A DNA stretch of 60,000 nt from Phoronis australis (GCA_002633005.1 NMRA01000198.1:178480-238479), one strand, 5' to 3'. Positions 34,471 through 45,634 are shown, counted from the first letter of the stretch. The notes: generated by a model from the sequence alone, not told the origin. A program made the numbers and translations.

Positions 34471-35345
34471 GACACACAACCTACGTCATCTTCGGACCCG
34501 AAGGACTACCAACAATATAGCTCATCTGAATATCCTTTTAATTTTAGCCCAAGTTAAAACAATCTACTTATTTAGCGATTGGCTAATAAAAACCACATGA
34601 TCATATCCAATCATATCATAGGCTGTTACGATTTGTTCTCAGAAATTTCCAGAATCTCTATAGTGCTTTGACCTCAGAACCAAAGTTGTAAACACCATCT
34701 AAAAATAGATTTTGACGTTCAAATGTCAACAATGTGTGACCTCATGATTTAAAAGTAAATAATATGCACAAATTTTGGGCAACTTGAAATGGATCTATAC
34801 TTACTAATTACTTAATCAATATTTATTCTGACAGTTGTAATGAAGCAATAGTGCAAGTGAGATCATCTCACAGAAGATTCTGGAAAGGGTCTTGCACAAA
34901 GACTAAAGAACAATTTACAGTTGTGTTTGCTCTTGTGTATTGTAGGTGGTGACAAACTACCAAAATATGTTACGTCACAACGAATTTGAACAGCAAAACG
35001 CATCGTAGGCAGTGACTCAAGGGCACTGCCGACACGTATTTCGTCTCAAAAAAGTGTGACCAGTGAAGTATGACATGAATAGTGGATTCTACCGCGTTGG
35101 CCGATGTCACGAAAGATTGTAGACAGCAAGAGCTGCTATAGTAGGGTGGGAGATAATTGTCGCTGGTACAAGGACTGACCAACAGGACTTGCCAAACGCC
35201 GTGTGAACACCTGATTCCAGAAGTGACCAACAGGGTCGTCGCTGAAGGAATATCAAAAAATAGAATATTTGACTTTGATTTTTAATCGTGATTTAATTAA
35301 AGGACTCCCTACAGGGCGCGCCAGCATAGTTACGGGGCACTGTCA

Positions 35346-35843
35346 GTATTTACAAATCTCACCTGTGTTAATTGGGATTGTTGCACTATAAACTGACGTT
35401 TTAACAATCTGCAATTAATTAGGTCACGTGGTCATCGTTTTAGTAAAACTTCGAAAACTAAAAGTAAATTTATAGCAAAACAGCGATATGTAACACATGA
35501 TCATATTATGTTTCATTCAAATGTTCAAGATGAAATCTTAATAACGCTGATACTGTTGTCTAAATTATTAATGACATTTTCATTTTGCGCAACTTTTCAG
35601 TTATTCCACAAAAATCCTAAATTTCTATTTTGATAGCTCTTCACGCAAATGTGGAACATTTTAAACACTGTTTCCAATAAAAGATTGGATATATGCAAAA
35701 ACATATGGAATTTCAAGCAACAACTAGAATTCCTAAACGAGTAAAATGTAAAAAGTATTGGTTTATTAGTATCAGCAAAGTTTCAGTCTTGGACACAACT
35801 ACATGTCTTAAAGGAGAATGCCACCCGATTTAATTTTACCGTC
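35346..35843. other. Short intergenic stretch with an orphan transposon end
   Basis: No gene. At 35809-35828 the sequence TTAAAGGAGAATGCCACCCG resembles the terminus of the neighbouring element (TTAAAGGCGAAGGCAACC), so a related element end probably preceded the insertion. Confidence 0.4.
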
Positions 35844-35847
35844 TTAA

Positions 35848-36004
35848 AGGCGAAGGCAACCTTTTTCCATATCATTTTGAGCTAAAATAAGGTTGGTTGG
35901 TTATCCTAGACATATTTTCCACTTAATTACAGCTTTTCGTAATTTTATAGATTACTCGTCCGCTACTCCGGAAGTGACGTTTTAGGAGGCAAGCGTTTCC
36001 CGCC
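35848..36004 (+). repeat. Left terminal inverted repeat
   Basis: It matches the complement of 37381-37538 with a handful of differences, including the GGTTGGTTGGTTATCC and ACGTTTTAGGAGGCAAGC segments. Confidence 0.8.
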
Positions 36005-36180
36005 ACTTGGTTTTGGGTTGACTTTACCGTGCGAAACTGTTCTGTTCTACTTTTGTTTGTGCTGTTTTTCAACAATTGTCGCCACCACTTTCTGTCGGCG
36101 AGTATTCTGCGGCAAGATAGGTTAGTAGAGAACTCAACTACGTTGGATTTAGGGATTGTTTAGTGTGTTGTAAGCTGAAA

Positions 36181-36570
36181 ATGGCTGGAGCCGGTGACCC
36201 GTATCACAGTGACAGTAGTGTGAGTGACGGAGACCTTTTTCACAGCAGTGGTGACGAGGAATTTTTTCACGGACATTCAGTGGGTGGGTACATGTTTGAG
36301 CCCGAGTGTAACGAGGCAGAGTACGCACAGGCACAGGCAGCTGTTGAGAGAAACGAGGCGGGTACTGAGGACAGACGTGGTGACACATCTTGGTGCAAAT
36401 GCACTGTGTGCGTTGTTATGCCTACCTCAGTGGAATGCTTGTGCTGTTCAGATTTCGACGAGGCCAAGCCATTACTGGACATGGTTAAGTGGACCTCCGG
36501 CATACCACGGACAGAGGAAAACTGTCCCACTTGCCAGAGTGTCCCGCGACACACTCCCACTGGATGGTGA
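36181..36570 (+). CDS. P2X7-receptor-tail-like transposon protein
   Basis: From ATG 36181 (an earlier ATG at 36163 is possible) it encodes 129 residues: an acidic, serine-rich start (AGAGDPYHSDSSVSDGD) and then WCKCTVCVVMPTSVECLCC, the cysteine-rich zinc-binding signature of the P2X7 receptor cytoplasmic tail. That domain is found widely in invertebrates detached from the ion channel and on mobile elements. The normal domain continues for about 60 more residues after ECLCC; here the frame ends in unrelated sequence that is the antisense of the THAP gene, so the protein is truncated. It may act in DNA binding or regulation of the element; that is inference. Confidence 0.6.
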   Translation: MAGAGDPYHSDSSVSDGDLFHSSGDEEFFHGHSVGGYMFEPECNEAEYAQAQAAVERNEAGTEDRRGDTSWCKCTVCVVMPTSVECLCCSDFDEAKPLLDMVKWTSGIPRTEENCPTCQSVPRHTPTGW

Positions 36571-37273
36571 CCTGAGCACCCAAACTGCTTACATCGTGTC
36601 GTGTGACTCCCTCGCCACACACCTGGCACCTTCTAAATAGCTCCAACACTTTAGACAAGTCCACAATAAACTTATCAAAGTTTGGCTCACCGAACTGTTC
36701 ACTGGACGACGAACTGTCCTCTTCACTGGGTGTCGAACTGAGCCTGTAATCACTCCCACTACTCAATATCGCTGCAGGGCTGCTTAGAGGCTCTGGGCTG
36801 GAGAAAACAGCACAGAACGAATCACTAATGGTTCCAGGAATTGCACGCTCTGGGGTACGTTCGGAGGCACGGGTGACAGTAGATGAAGTGCCTCCACTGG
36901 CTCCAGTCACTGTACTGGCCACAGCTCGCGAGGCTTCTCGCTTCAAGTACGCACTTCTCGAGGGTGGCGACGAGGCACTGCCGGGAATCAACACAGACGG
37001 AATGACAACCTTCTTCAGACGTTGTTTCGCAGGGACCTTTATCAGTTCAGCGTACAAATCCCTTTCGTAATCGGACGGCAGAAAGTGCTCGCCACACACA
37101 CGGTAATTCTCCACTGGTTTGTACGTTGCGTGGACTGGTAACGCTGCGTTCTTCACACGAAAGAGCCAAGTACGGCGAAGTGTGTCATCCATCGGAAAGC
37201 GATGCACAGGTACTCCCAAAGCGCACGTGGGCCGATAATTAGTATATCCTGGTACGCAGCAACAGTGTGGCAT
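36485..37273 (-). CDS. THAP-domain transposon protein (truncated)
   Basis: From ATG at 37273 it encodes 262 residues. An N-terminal THAP zinc finger (first about 75 residues) has CCCVPGYTN, HRFP, TWLFRVKN and VCGEHFLPSDY, the C2CH ligands and the FP/W core of the family. A serine- and proline-rich linker follows, then a second small zinc-binding motif near the C terminus, CQVCGEGVT...W-x-C-x3-H-x3-W-x-S-x-P, typical of THAP transposon proteins before the RNase H-like catalytic core. That core is missing and the frame stops at 36485. THAP domains bind transposon ends, so this probably bound the inverted repeats. Confidence 0.7.
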   Translation of the reverse strand: MPHCCCVPGYTNYRPTCALGVPVHRFPMDDTLRRTWLFRVKNAALPVHATYKPVENYRVCGEHFLPSDYERDLYAELIKVPAKQRLKKVVIPSVLIPGSASSPPSRSAYLKREASRAVASTVTGASGGTSSTVTRASERTPERAIPGTISDSFCAVFSSPEPLSSPAAILSSGSDYRLSSTPSEEDSSSSSEQFGEPNFDKFIVDLSKVLELFRRCQVCGEGVTRHDVSSLGAQVTIQWECVAGHSGKWDSFPLSVVCRRST

Positions 37274-37380
37274 ATTCACTGACTAGTAAATGAAAGCAAA
37301 CGGCGACGGAGCTTGACACAACCGAGGTAGAACAATGACTGACTCGGCAGCTCTCACAGTCAGACTATATGAAAAGAAAT

Positions 37381-37538
37381 TGGCGCGAAATGCTTGCCTC
37401 CTAAAACGTCACTTCCCAAAGAGCGGACGAGTAATTAATAAAATTACGAAAAGCTGTAATTAAGTGGAAAATATGAAAAGGATAACCAACCAACCTTATT
37501 TCAGCTCAAAATGACATGGAAAAAGGTTGCCTTCGCCT
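37381..37538 (-). repeat. Right terminal inverted repeat
   Basis: Partner of the left repeat; the outer end reads GCCTTCGCCT followed by TTAA. Confidence 0.8.
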
Positions 37539-37658
37539 TTAATCGGTCACCTCGTATACGGTCGATCTTACCTCGCCGAGAGGTGTCGCGTTAACCTGTG
37601 AGGAAGGTAATAAACGACTCAGCAGCGTCAGTGGTTCTTCTGCAGATTGAGTGCCGCT

Positions 37659-37862
37659 ATGGTGTGGTGTATCGTTCCCGCTTGTGCGAACTATGATGCT
37701 GCGGTGAGTATATTGAGTTTTCGATTTCCTCGAGAGCTCATAATGCTTCGGAAGTGGCTCGGGGTTGTGAAGAATGAAAAATACGCCGTTAATACCAAGT
37801 ATGAGGCCGTGAAACTTTTCTGTGTCTGTCAGTGGGCTGCATTTCGTCGGATCGGTTGTTGA
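37659..37862 (+). pseudogene. Second THAP-domain fragment
   Basis: From ATG 37659 it encodes 67 residues with MVWCIVPACANYD, FRFPRE, RKWLGVVKNEKYAVNTKYEAV and a C-x-C near the end. It fits the THAP pattern (C-x4-C, FP, W, C) but the final C-x2-H is replaced and the frame stops after the finger. It is just outside the TTAA element and on the opposite strand from its THAP gene. Confidence 0.55.
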
Positions 37863-37994
37863 TCAGTTTTTGATTATGGAGAATTGTAGTTGGCCATGAA
37901 AACATGAACAATTACAATTAATTCAAGGTGTGAGATTATAACGTTTTATATCAAACCTGTTTGACGACTGACTCGTTCACGAGGCTTTTGTTTG

Positions 37995-38070
37995 GTTCTC
38001 GTGGATTTTGGAGAATTATCAACCTCGGGGCTAACACCCCTCGGGCGATAATTCTCCAAAGTCCACTCGG
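37995..38070. repeat. Near-perfect 35-bp palindrome
   Basis: CTCGTGGATTTTGGAGAATT... at 37998 onward is mirrored by ...AATTCTCCAAAGTCCACTCG ending about 38068, with CCTCGGGG/CCCCTCGGG arms around a 6-base loop. A third copy of the outer arm occurs at 38530-38555. Confidence 0.65.
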
Positions 38071-38615
38071 TCTCTAGATAATGGGGATAACGACTTCGCC
38101 ATGTAATTATCTATATTTATACTACAACACTAGCCTCGAATGGCAGATACAACCGTGTAATAACCCATAAAGTTATCTCACTCGTGGGATAACATTTTGG
38201 CGGGAAACCGATGCCGGATTCGCACCCGTGCCTCAAGAGTTTCGAGTCGCCGACTCAGCGGCTGACGTCATCGAACGTGAAAATAGAATACTTATATGAG
38301 CACGCGCAATAATTGCATGTTCGGAAAAGTGCATTCCACCGACATTTATACACTATGAAAAATAAGACGCATAATTTCCATAAAAACGATAAATTAAGTC
38401 AGTGAAATTTTTCTCTCGTGTTATCTCACTTGTAAATCACCGATCTCCAACTTGAATGCGGGCATCGTGTCGTCGGTATCCTTTGACTTGAGCATTATAG
38501 TCAGTTACTAGTGGTAACCTATTTTAGCAAGCGATAATTCTCCAAAATCCACGAGATCCCTAGAATACGGAGGATAACGACTGAGAACATGTAATAATCT
38601 ATATTTCATACGATG
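38050..38615 (+). repeat. Direct repeat pair about 0.48 kb apart
   Basis: 38050-38125 (GATAATTCTCCAAA, then GGATAACGACT, CATGTAAT, ATCTATATTT) reappears at 38528-38612. With the palindrome this suggests the ends of a small element, possibly linked to the THAP fragment 190 bp upstream. Confidence 0.5.
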
Positions 38616-38619
38616 TAGC

Positions 38620-41580
38620 AAAAGGATTAATGTACCAAATTCCTTACAAGCACGCGTGTTGTTGACAGGGTTCTGCAACACAAAAATGGCGCCTCATGAG
38701 ACATGTGGCTTCACGTCCATTAGTAGTAGACTGTCCAATTTCCGTCTTCATTTGTATGTTCTTCGGACTAACGAACATTGACCAAATAGCAATTTTATTT
38801 CCCCAGCTAGGCCTCCCACTTTTACAAATATGCGTCACGGTTGATCTGTTGTTGCCACTACTTTTTCAGACAGGTTTGATATCATAGGAACTATTTCTTT
38901 CAGTTTTAAATCTCTCTAAAACACGTTACTATGCAGGCCCGTAACTAGGGGGCTTCGAAAAGTTCGATCGAGCCCTACCCGTGGAAAAGGTCCAGCCCCA
39001 GCCTCTTTGTTGATACTAGCTAGGATATAGGCCAACCTCAACAAAATTTTTGCAGCTATTCGTAGTACTAGCTACAATGATAACCAATTCTGATTCAAAG
39101 TGCTTCACGTAATCATCGATACGTACCCGGCCAGTTTCACCCGAGTGGTGTTTGTCAATGCGTATATGGCAGGATCGTGCAGACGATTAGAGGAGGCTTT
39201 ATGTTATTCATGTACATTGAACGCACGTGGTGGCTACACCATAGGGTAACAAGGGAGTCTAGACGTAAATGTCTATGCCAAGCTTAGCTAGCGAAGGAGC
39301 GACCAAAATCCCAAAAAGAGTGCGATGTAAATGCTTTAAAATCGATCAAAAACAAAACAGCATAAAATGTGTTTGTCGTCTGCTATTTTGGTACAATTGA
39401 TAGCATACTACGATCAAGTGCAGACATTTTCTAATTTTGAATGGAAAGTGATCGTCAGATATCTCGTTGATCTCGAGTCCAATTTGACTGTGGATCGGTG
39501 TATTCGCGTGTGTAAATTTCCGTTCTTTTAAATTCAGTACACGTCGACGGTAAGTTCACTATTGACAGTCCTCAATCGTTGCTAAAAACCAGACTACCGT
39601 GTTTTCTTGCATTGAAAATCCCCGACAAGCATGTTCACATTATTAGGGAAAAGTATCTCTAAACCTAATAAAACTTGGTCAATGACTTAGGTCTTCTCTT
39701 TTCAATCAGACTGTAGATGATGCACGACCAAAATCACTATGACCAATAAGAAATTGGTTTGTAGGTCATGTGAGCTCTAAATAAGTTTTACACTTGTATT
39801 TGTCGCTCGTAATTTTAAAAGCTATAGCCAATATATTATACGAGTCCACGAGACCACCACCCATTAAATTAATACGCAGTTGATATTGTTTTTGTTATGC
39901 AAATGGTTTGTTATTCAAATGACTTGAATAAAGAGTTAGTGATTTACCACCAACATTTAGAAATGGGACTATTCGATGAATTGTCGTCGCGGTGTCGCTG
40001 CTGGTGATTGAATTGCGCATGCGTCGTTGTCTGCATGTAAACAGCTGGTAAAAAGACGAAATTGTAAACAAAGAACGTCGTTACGCTTAGCCCTATTATT
40101 GCTATTTTCCTGGGTGCAAATCCTCGACAGGTTGTCACAAATTCCCAAAAAGACCTAAGGTTATTACAGAATTGAGGTCAAAAGGGTCAACCAAGTGACA
40201 AAAAGTGTGTGTTGATGCCGAAGCCTCATCCCCCGTATGTGCGATATGCATTTCCGTTGAGAGACTACTTGGTAAGTTTTTAGCAATTAGTGTCTATCGA
40301 CATCGTTCAGTGACGTTATCCCTACCAGTTACCCCCACTGAATTTCGAGTTTATTCAGTGGGACTAAGTGTTTCTTTTCAGAAACTCATCCGGGACCCGG
40401 ATGGTAGGCTAGCAGCACATATTGTCATAGGTGGGAGTGCTCCCAATATAAGAGGTGTACGGGACGTGCCACTCAGTCGAAGGTGACTTTTTCACAGCAG
40501 TTACTCTTCAAATATATGATATGTCCAATAAAATTATCTAGATAAGTGTTTCCTTATTTTATAGCGGACTCCACCTCCAGGACTAACGGATTAATTATCG
40601 AGATCAGAAACACACTTTAGCTGTCATGAAAAATATTTAGCCTGTTTCACATATTTTAATTCAGATCTTAAAGAAATTTGGGTACAAAGATTATTGGATT
40701 CTACATATAAACATGAAGATGAAATGTCAAGTATATTTTGCCTTACAAAAGCAGTTTTTTCTTTATTTTCTTTAATAATTTGCTAATATTTCTCTGACTA
40801 TTCTGTTACAGGTGAGAGATGTAACTGATTGATGTAACTGTCAATGATAAGCGTATTATAAATCATTCCAAACATTAATTATTCTGCTTTGACATATGAA
40901 ACGGCCCCGAGTGTTACGTCAAGTATCGTAACAGACATCACAACAAACAATGATTAACCCGGCTGGCGACTGCTGCGAAGTCGACATTGGCCAGTACCTC
41001 AGTTAAGGCACATCGGAGTAATGTAATCATGGAATAATCGTTAAAAAATAATCACAAACTTTACTTTTTTATAAAGCCATTCTTACTCCGTCTCCTTGAA
41101 GGACTCTCTTCAATCAATCTCAAATTCCGTTGGCACGGCTGCAAGCCATATCACCATGTATTAAAGGGCTCACGAAATCGAGGCTGTTTAATCTACCACC
41201 ACTTGTACACGCGCGCCCTCTAGTAATGTAAAGATTGTCGAATAGCCCCATTCTACTACATAACGCGATAAAACCGTTTTGAACCAATGTCTTTTACAAT
41301 GTCATATTTCATCTGCACGCATTTTTAAGAGTAAGAGTATGAAACTTTGCTCAAATAAATGAAAAAACATGGTTATTTTAAAAAATAATATAAAAGCATT
41401 GTCAGACAACCTGCTAGATTTACAATTTGGCACATCAGTATGTACTAAAACGGACCACTTTTCAAATGCCTGGGATGGATAGGGCAGCAAGTAAAAACAT
41501 TTCGTCCAGTCTTTGATATTTTCAACCTTTTGCACTTATCTACTTTGCACATGAGATTTTACTTTCTGAATACTTCAGAA
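38620..41580. other. Intergenic DNA without supported genes
   Basis: Short open frames only. At 38938-38990 a GCAGGCCCGTAACTAGGGGG stretch followed by a CGATCGAG hairpin resembles the ends of small DNA elements such as the one at 22974. Confidence 0.35.
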
Positions 41581-41780
41581 CATACATTATGAAATTACGA
41601 ATGTAAAATTACGAGCAAAAAATATTTGCGTAAAATTACGAATGTAAAACTATGAGTGAAGAATATGAGTGTAAAAGTGCAAGCGCATAACTGCTTAGGG
41701 CTCACGTAACTAACAAACCATTTTCTCATTGGGTATAACGATTTTGTTCGTAAAATGCAAGCGAACTCTCGGTCGTAATT
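41580..41780. repeat. Degenerate TAAAATTACGA repeat cluster
   Basis: The motif GTAAAATTACGA or close variants occurs about six times from 41592 to 41720, and CGTAAAATG again at 41752. A related CGTAAAATGTAAC cluster lies at 42797-42985. Confidence 0.45.
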
Positions 41781-41819
41781 ACGCGCGACACTTTAACCCA
41801 TACGGCCTGCGATACGTTC

Positions 41820-41940
41820 TGGGCCCCATTACATCCGAATTTGACCTGCGTTCTTTGCGAGCAACCGTTACGCCATTTTGATTTCTGGTATTACAAATTT
41901 CGTCTTATCGCAGGAACGTAGAGTTGAGACCCCCCCTTAT
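41820..41940 (+). pseudogene. LINE ORF1-like fragment
   Basis: It translates as GPHYIRI, a stop, then FFASNRYAILISGI and ERRVET, matching in inverted orientation the open frame at 48815-48690 next to the APE-type LINE. It is a separate broken copy of that element's upstream region. Confidence 0.45.
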
Positions 41941-42789
41941 TAAGCTACGTCAATGGCCTTGCCCAGAACTCTACGTTTGCAAAAATATCACAGGTGAACC
42001 GTTCTAGAACTTGAACCACCCCCCTACCGACCTGCTAAGCTGCCATTTTTTAAACTATTGGCTCGCCCTTCTCAAAGGCGATCTTTTGTTGTTGCACCGG
42101 CAAAATCTGTCAACTTGTCCGCAAATAAAGGGGGGGGGTTATTTCCTTCCACCACAATGTCTTTAAGAAATTGTCATTTCTAACCAAGTTCGTAGGCAGA
42201 ACTCGTCGGCATCACAAACTTTGGTCTTGTTCCCTTTGTGTGGAACATTAGCGATAGCTCCGAGGCAATAAACCACTGGCTGAAATTGTGGACTAAAACG
42301 GGTGTTTTTTTCTATCAAATTGGCTTCCGAAATTGAATTCTCCGTTATTGTCGTTTGTTTCCGAAGAAATGCGCTAAATATTAACCAAAATAGGATGTCA
42401 TGGTTTCTGTTATATTTAGCAAAGAAAGTGTGTTTATTGTAATACACAGTTGGTTTATAACGTGTGAGCGCCACCAAAGATTGCAAGTACGCCGTCTGGT
42501 TTTTAATCTTATTGTGGCTAAGAACTGAATACTTAACAATAAATACTTGATACCTGATCCTGGAAACTCCTTTCGTCTGGAATTGAAACTATACGGGTAC
42601 ATTTTTACTGCACCAAGAAACTACTCATTCTAAAAAAAAATGGAAAGCACATAGGGACACATTTGTCAATTTGAGCTGGCACACTTGATAGAATTTTATT
42701 TAAACAATCCGAGAAAGAAGGCGTTAAGTGTGTGAACCGTTTTCATCCGTGTGACAAATCCATGCAAATAAACTCATGAAATGTGACGT

Positions 42790-42990
42790 CGCTTTCGTAA
42801 AATGTAACAATGGTACATTGCTCGCATGTGCATTCGACGTAAATTATAACAATTACATAAAATTTAACAACTTTTTACGTTTTAGGAGAGGCCTAGTAAC
42901 GTAAAATGTAACAATGAGGTAAAATGTAACAGTTGTTTCGTAAAATGTATAGCCCTTACGTCGTAAGAAAATGTTACATTTTACGGCGTA
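42790..42990. repeat. CGTAAAATGTAAC repeat cluster
   Basis: CGTAAAATGTAAC or a near match occurs at about 42797, 42839, 42899, 42916 and 42942, and inverted (GTTACATTTTACG) at 42971. The inverted end copy could form a terminal hairpin. Confidence 0.5.
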
Positions 42991-44095
42991 TCAGAGCTCA
43001 AGTCATGAACCAGCATTTGCAGCATCAAATAAATCCTGAAACTTTCTTTCAAATCTTTATGTAGGTATCCATGTTTCCCGTGCTCTCCCGGTTTCCCGTC
43101 AAATACGTGGAAATTACCTACAAAAACCGAAAATTACGAATTGAATTTCAAAAAAAGCTTACAACCATACATTACGTTCCTTCCACAACATGTTTACTTA
43201 GTGATTTGGAACTGTCCAAAGCTCAGCAACTGACCAAATGTTTTCTGTGACTCACCAGTTGTGTTTGTGGGAAGGATGTTTCAAAATAGTGTTGCCTCTT
43301 CTGTCACTCAGCACAATGCTCTGTTTACTTGCAACTTTTTGCATCCGGGTGGAAATTTGCATAGAGCTATAAAGTCGCATCTGGGTATATTATTAATTAT
43401 GGTAATACATACATGCAAACTTTATTGCACTTATGGACCATAGGACAGTAATTTTACATGAAGGCGTGTTCAGCTGTTGCACATTGTGTGTGAGAAATCA
43501 ACTTAAGTTAACACTTAACGAATCGTGTCGTAAGGAACGTTACTTAACATGAAAAGCTGTTCCATATCCAGGAGTAATGTAAATTTTTATTTGCTTAAGT
43601 CCATCTCATATATCAAATATTTGATATCATTATAAAACCGTAATGTATGAGCTTCTAGAAACATTCAGATGTTGAAATCGTGTTGTTCCGATGAAACTGA
43701 GAAGAAAGTCTGGACGCTTATAGCCACGTGTATGCCAAGGACCACTGTCAAAGGAGGCTTATCTTTTATCATTTACATCGCATGAAAATATACAGTTCCT
43801 GTGAATGCACACTTTACCATACAATTCGACATTTACGTTTGGTTAATTCTGCACTTTTGACATACACAGGCATACACACGCACGCACTCCCGCATACACA
43901 CACACTCGAATGCACATAGGTGCGTCTGTCTGTAATCAATTTTATCACTAAACTTCATAGAACCAGTAGCACGACTAGCCTTGGTACAAAGCTGTATACT
44001 AAATATACAGCTTGGCGCCGATGTGGGTAAAAAAGGGGTAAGAAAACATGTGACACAAAATTAGTGTCATTAAAAACTACACACTTATTTGAGTA
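42991..44095. other. Intergenic DNA
   Basis: No gene seen. A CA-type microsatellite with CACACGCACGCA and ACACACACAC lies at 43872-43908. Confidence 0.35.
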
Positions 44096-44765
44096 AATAA
44101 AATTATTTTCTGGTTTTGGAAAACTTGGCGTTCTACCGTTATTCTGCTGCTAAAGTTGTGGACCGATCTTCTGCGTTGGCTTTCGGCGCTATGAAATATT
44201 GCGTCACCTATTGGTCAGTTTGTTTTTTCGCCAATTCTTCAATCAACTGTTGTTCTTTCACGAGGTTGCGTACACGTCACAACAAATTATCGGAACCTGT
44301 TTCACTTCATTACAAGTTTTTAGAATTTTGATACCGAAAAAAACGAATTTTGGAAGATATTTTGCTGCTGCCAAGCTATCATCATCTCCTGAGAGATGTC
44401 GCAAAAATTTAGGAAATGGCGCGTGCGCGTATCACGAGAGTACTGTTTTCAAAACGGCGACTTAACTTTTCTTTGTTATAAAGGGCGGAGGATTACGCAA
44501 GAAAATGACGTTTATTGGATTGTTTTCCATATAAACTTCTGTAACGGAAAGGTGAGTGTAGTATGATTCTCAGATTTTGCGTGCACCCCGTCCGGTCTTT
44601 AGCTCTACGTGTTGATAAAGGTTTCACGGCGAGTTGACGAGCAGAACTACCCTGGCTGTGTGCAATTTCGGGGTCTATGGAAGAAAAATACACAATGGTA
44701 CCTAGCCTTGAATACTAAATGTATTTTGACGATAGTCTTCATACAGCTAGCCGGCTGGTTATAGC
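44096..44765 (+). repeat. Dispersed repeat, copy 1
   Basis: TTGGCGTTCTACCGTTATTC, CTGCTGCTAAA, CTTTCGGCG and GCGTCACCTATTGG recur in the same order at 49628-49720. The end, GACGATAGTCTTCATACAGC at 44728, recurs at 49858. The copy at 49.6 kb is shorter. Identity unknown. Confidence 0.55.
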
Positions 44766-45561
44766 ACGACATGATAAACGGTGACAGAACAGCCCAGGCG
44801 ACAAAATGAATATTTGTTAAACTTCCACTCTTAAAAATCTGAGAGAATGACCCAGAATTCCTTGTCCTGACAACTGGTCAGAAGCCAAAATCAATGTCGG
44901 ATTAATCTTCCCTCGTGACTGGGATGAAGGCAAATTTACATGGAAGTTACGAAATAACTAAGCCATACTTCAGTCGTTATAGTTATAGCAAGTCTTTTTA
45001 CTATTAACAGAATTAGATATGTGATATCTTTACTTTCGTTTAAAGGTAGCTCTGATTTTGTCCAGGTTTCGGCGATTCTCGTGAAATTATGCAGTGGCAT
45101 ACTAACTTCCGGGCATTGCTTTCAAGCAAATGTGATACCACTAAGACTTGCACTAACGAAGTATAGTTTCATTGGTTGGGTTCCAGTATTTAAAAAGATC
45201 ATGAATACTGTTTCAGAAGTGCCGCCCAGAGCTGGTTTTGAGACCTGTCACTCATTAGCAAATGTAGCACTCATGAGATGTAAAAGTTTAATGAATTATC
45301 ACACTGATTTATTGTGACATGAACTGGTTTCTGTACGTTTCCTCTTTTTGCGTCGCGCAAGGCAATTGCAACGCTGGCTGATTCAGCAGATTGTTCGAAA
45401 AGTTTTCAGATGTGTCCTACTCTTTGGAATGTATGTAATCATGTCTGTATTTATTGTTTGTGGCACCCTGTGAACATCTACAGTTAATAAAATATCAGAC
45501 TGAGTGCACTTTACAAAGTGCTCATAAGATACACCTGTAACTGAAAGAGACAGAGGGAAAC

Positions 45562-45634
45562 ATGGCCGCTTCAGTTATTGTTGCTGCGAGTTTGATCCTC
45601 GCGTTTGCATTGAGCACGGACGCCTTCTTACGGA
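45562..45634 (+). CDS. Copy 2, exon 1 (signal peptide)
   Basis: ATG at 45562 in the context GAAACATGG. It encodes MAASVIVAASLILAFALSTD and AFLR, a textbook cleavable signal. The donor GTGAGT after CGGA leaves phase 1. The assignment to this gene rests on phase agreement and order, since the next exon lies 3.5 kb away past a LINE. Confidence 0.65.

Larger units (their letters stand above)
28550..35345. mobile_element. Composite repeat with inverted A ends around a LINE
   Basis: The left end, 28550-29040, is block A inverted; the right end, 34860-35345, is a more diverged block A in direct orientation, preceded by inverted block B at 34530-34850. A decayed LINE fills the middle. The outer A blocks therefore form long inverted ends. 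The same A and B blocks sit together without a LINE at 10.68-11.58 kb. Confidence 0.55.
35848..37538. mobile_element. TTAA-flanked DNA transposon with two convergent genes
   Basis: Inverted repeats of about 157 bp at 35848-36004 and 37381-37538 match almost throughout and begin AGGCGAAGGCAACC. TTAA lies at both outer edges (35844-35847 and 37539-37542), consistent with a TTAA target duplication of the piggyBac type. Inside, a P2X7-tail-like gene reads inward from the left and a THAP gene inward from the right. Their 3' ends overlap by 86 bp and the catalytic part of a transposase is absent, so this is probably an internally deleted copy. Confidence 0.75.

Noticed and set aside
36224-36640. 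138-codon plus-strand frame in the THAP element
   Set aside because: Another frame of the P2X7-tail gene; lacks the cysteine signature.
39944-40138. Minus-strand frame with a hydrophobic stretch resembling a type II membrane protein N terminus
   Set aside because: No ATG: the frame opens at GTG and the next in-frame upstream codons reach a stop. No homology recognised.
40205-40486. 93-codon plus-strand frame
   Set aside because: No recognisable domain or second copy; could be chance.
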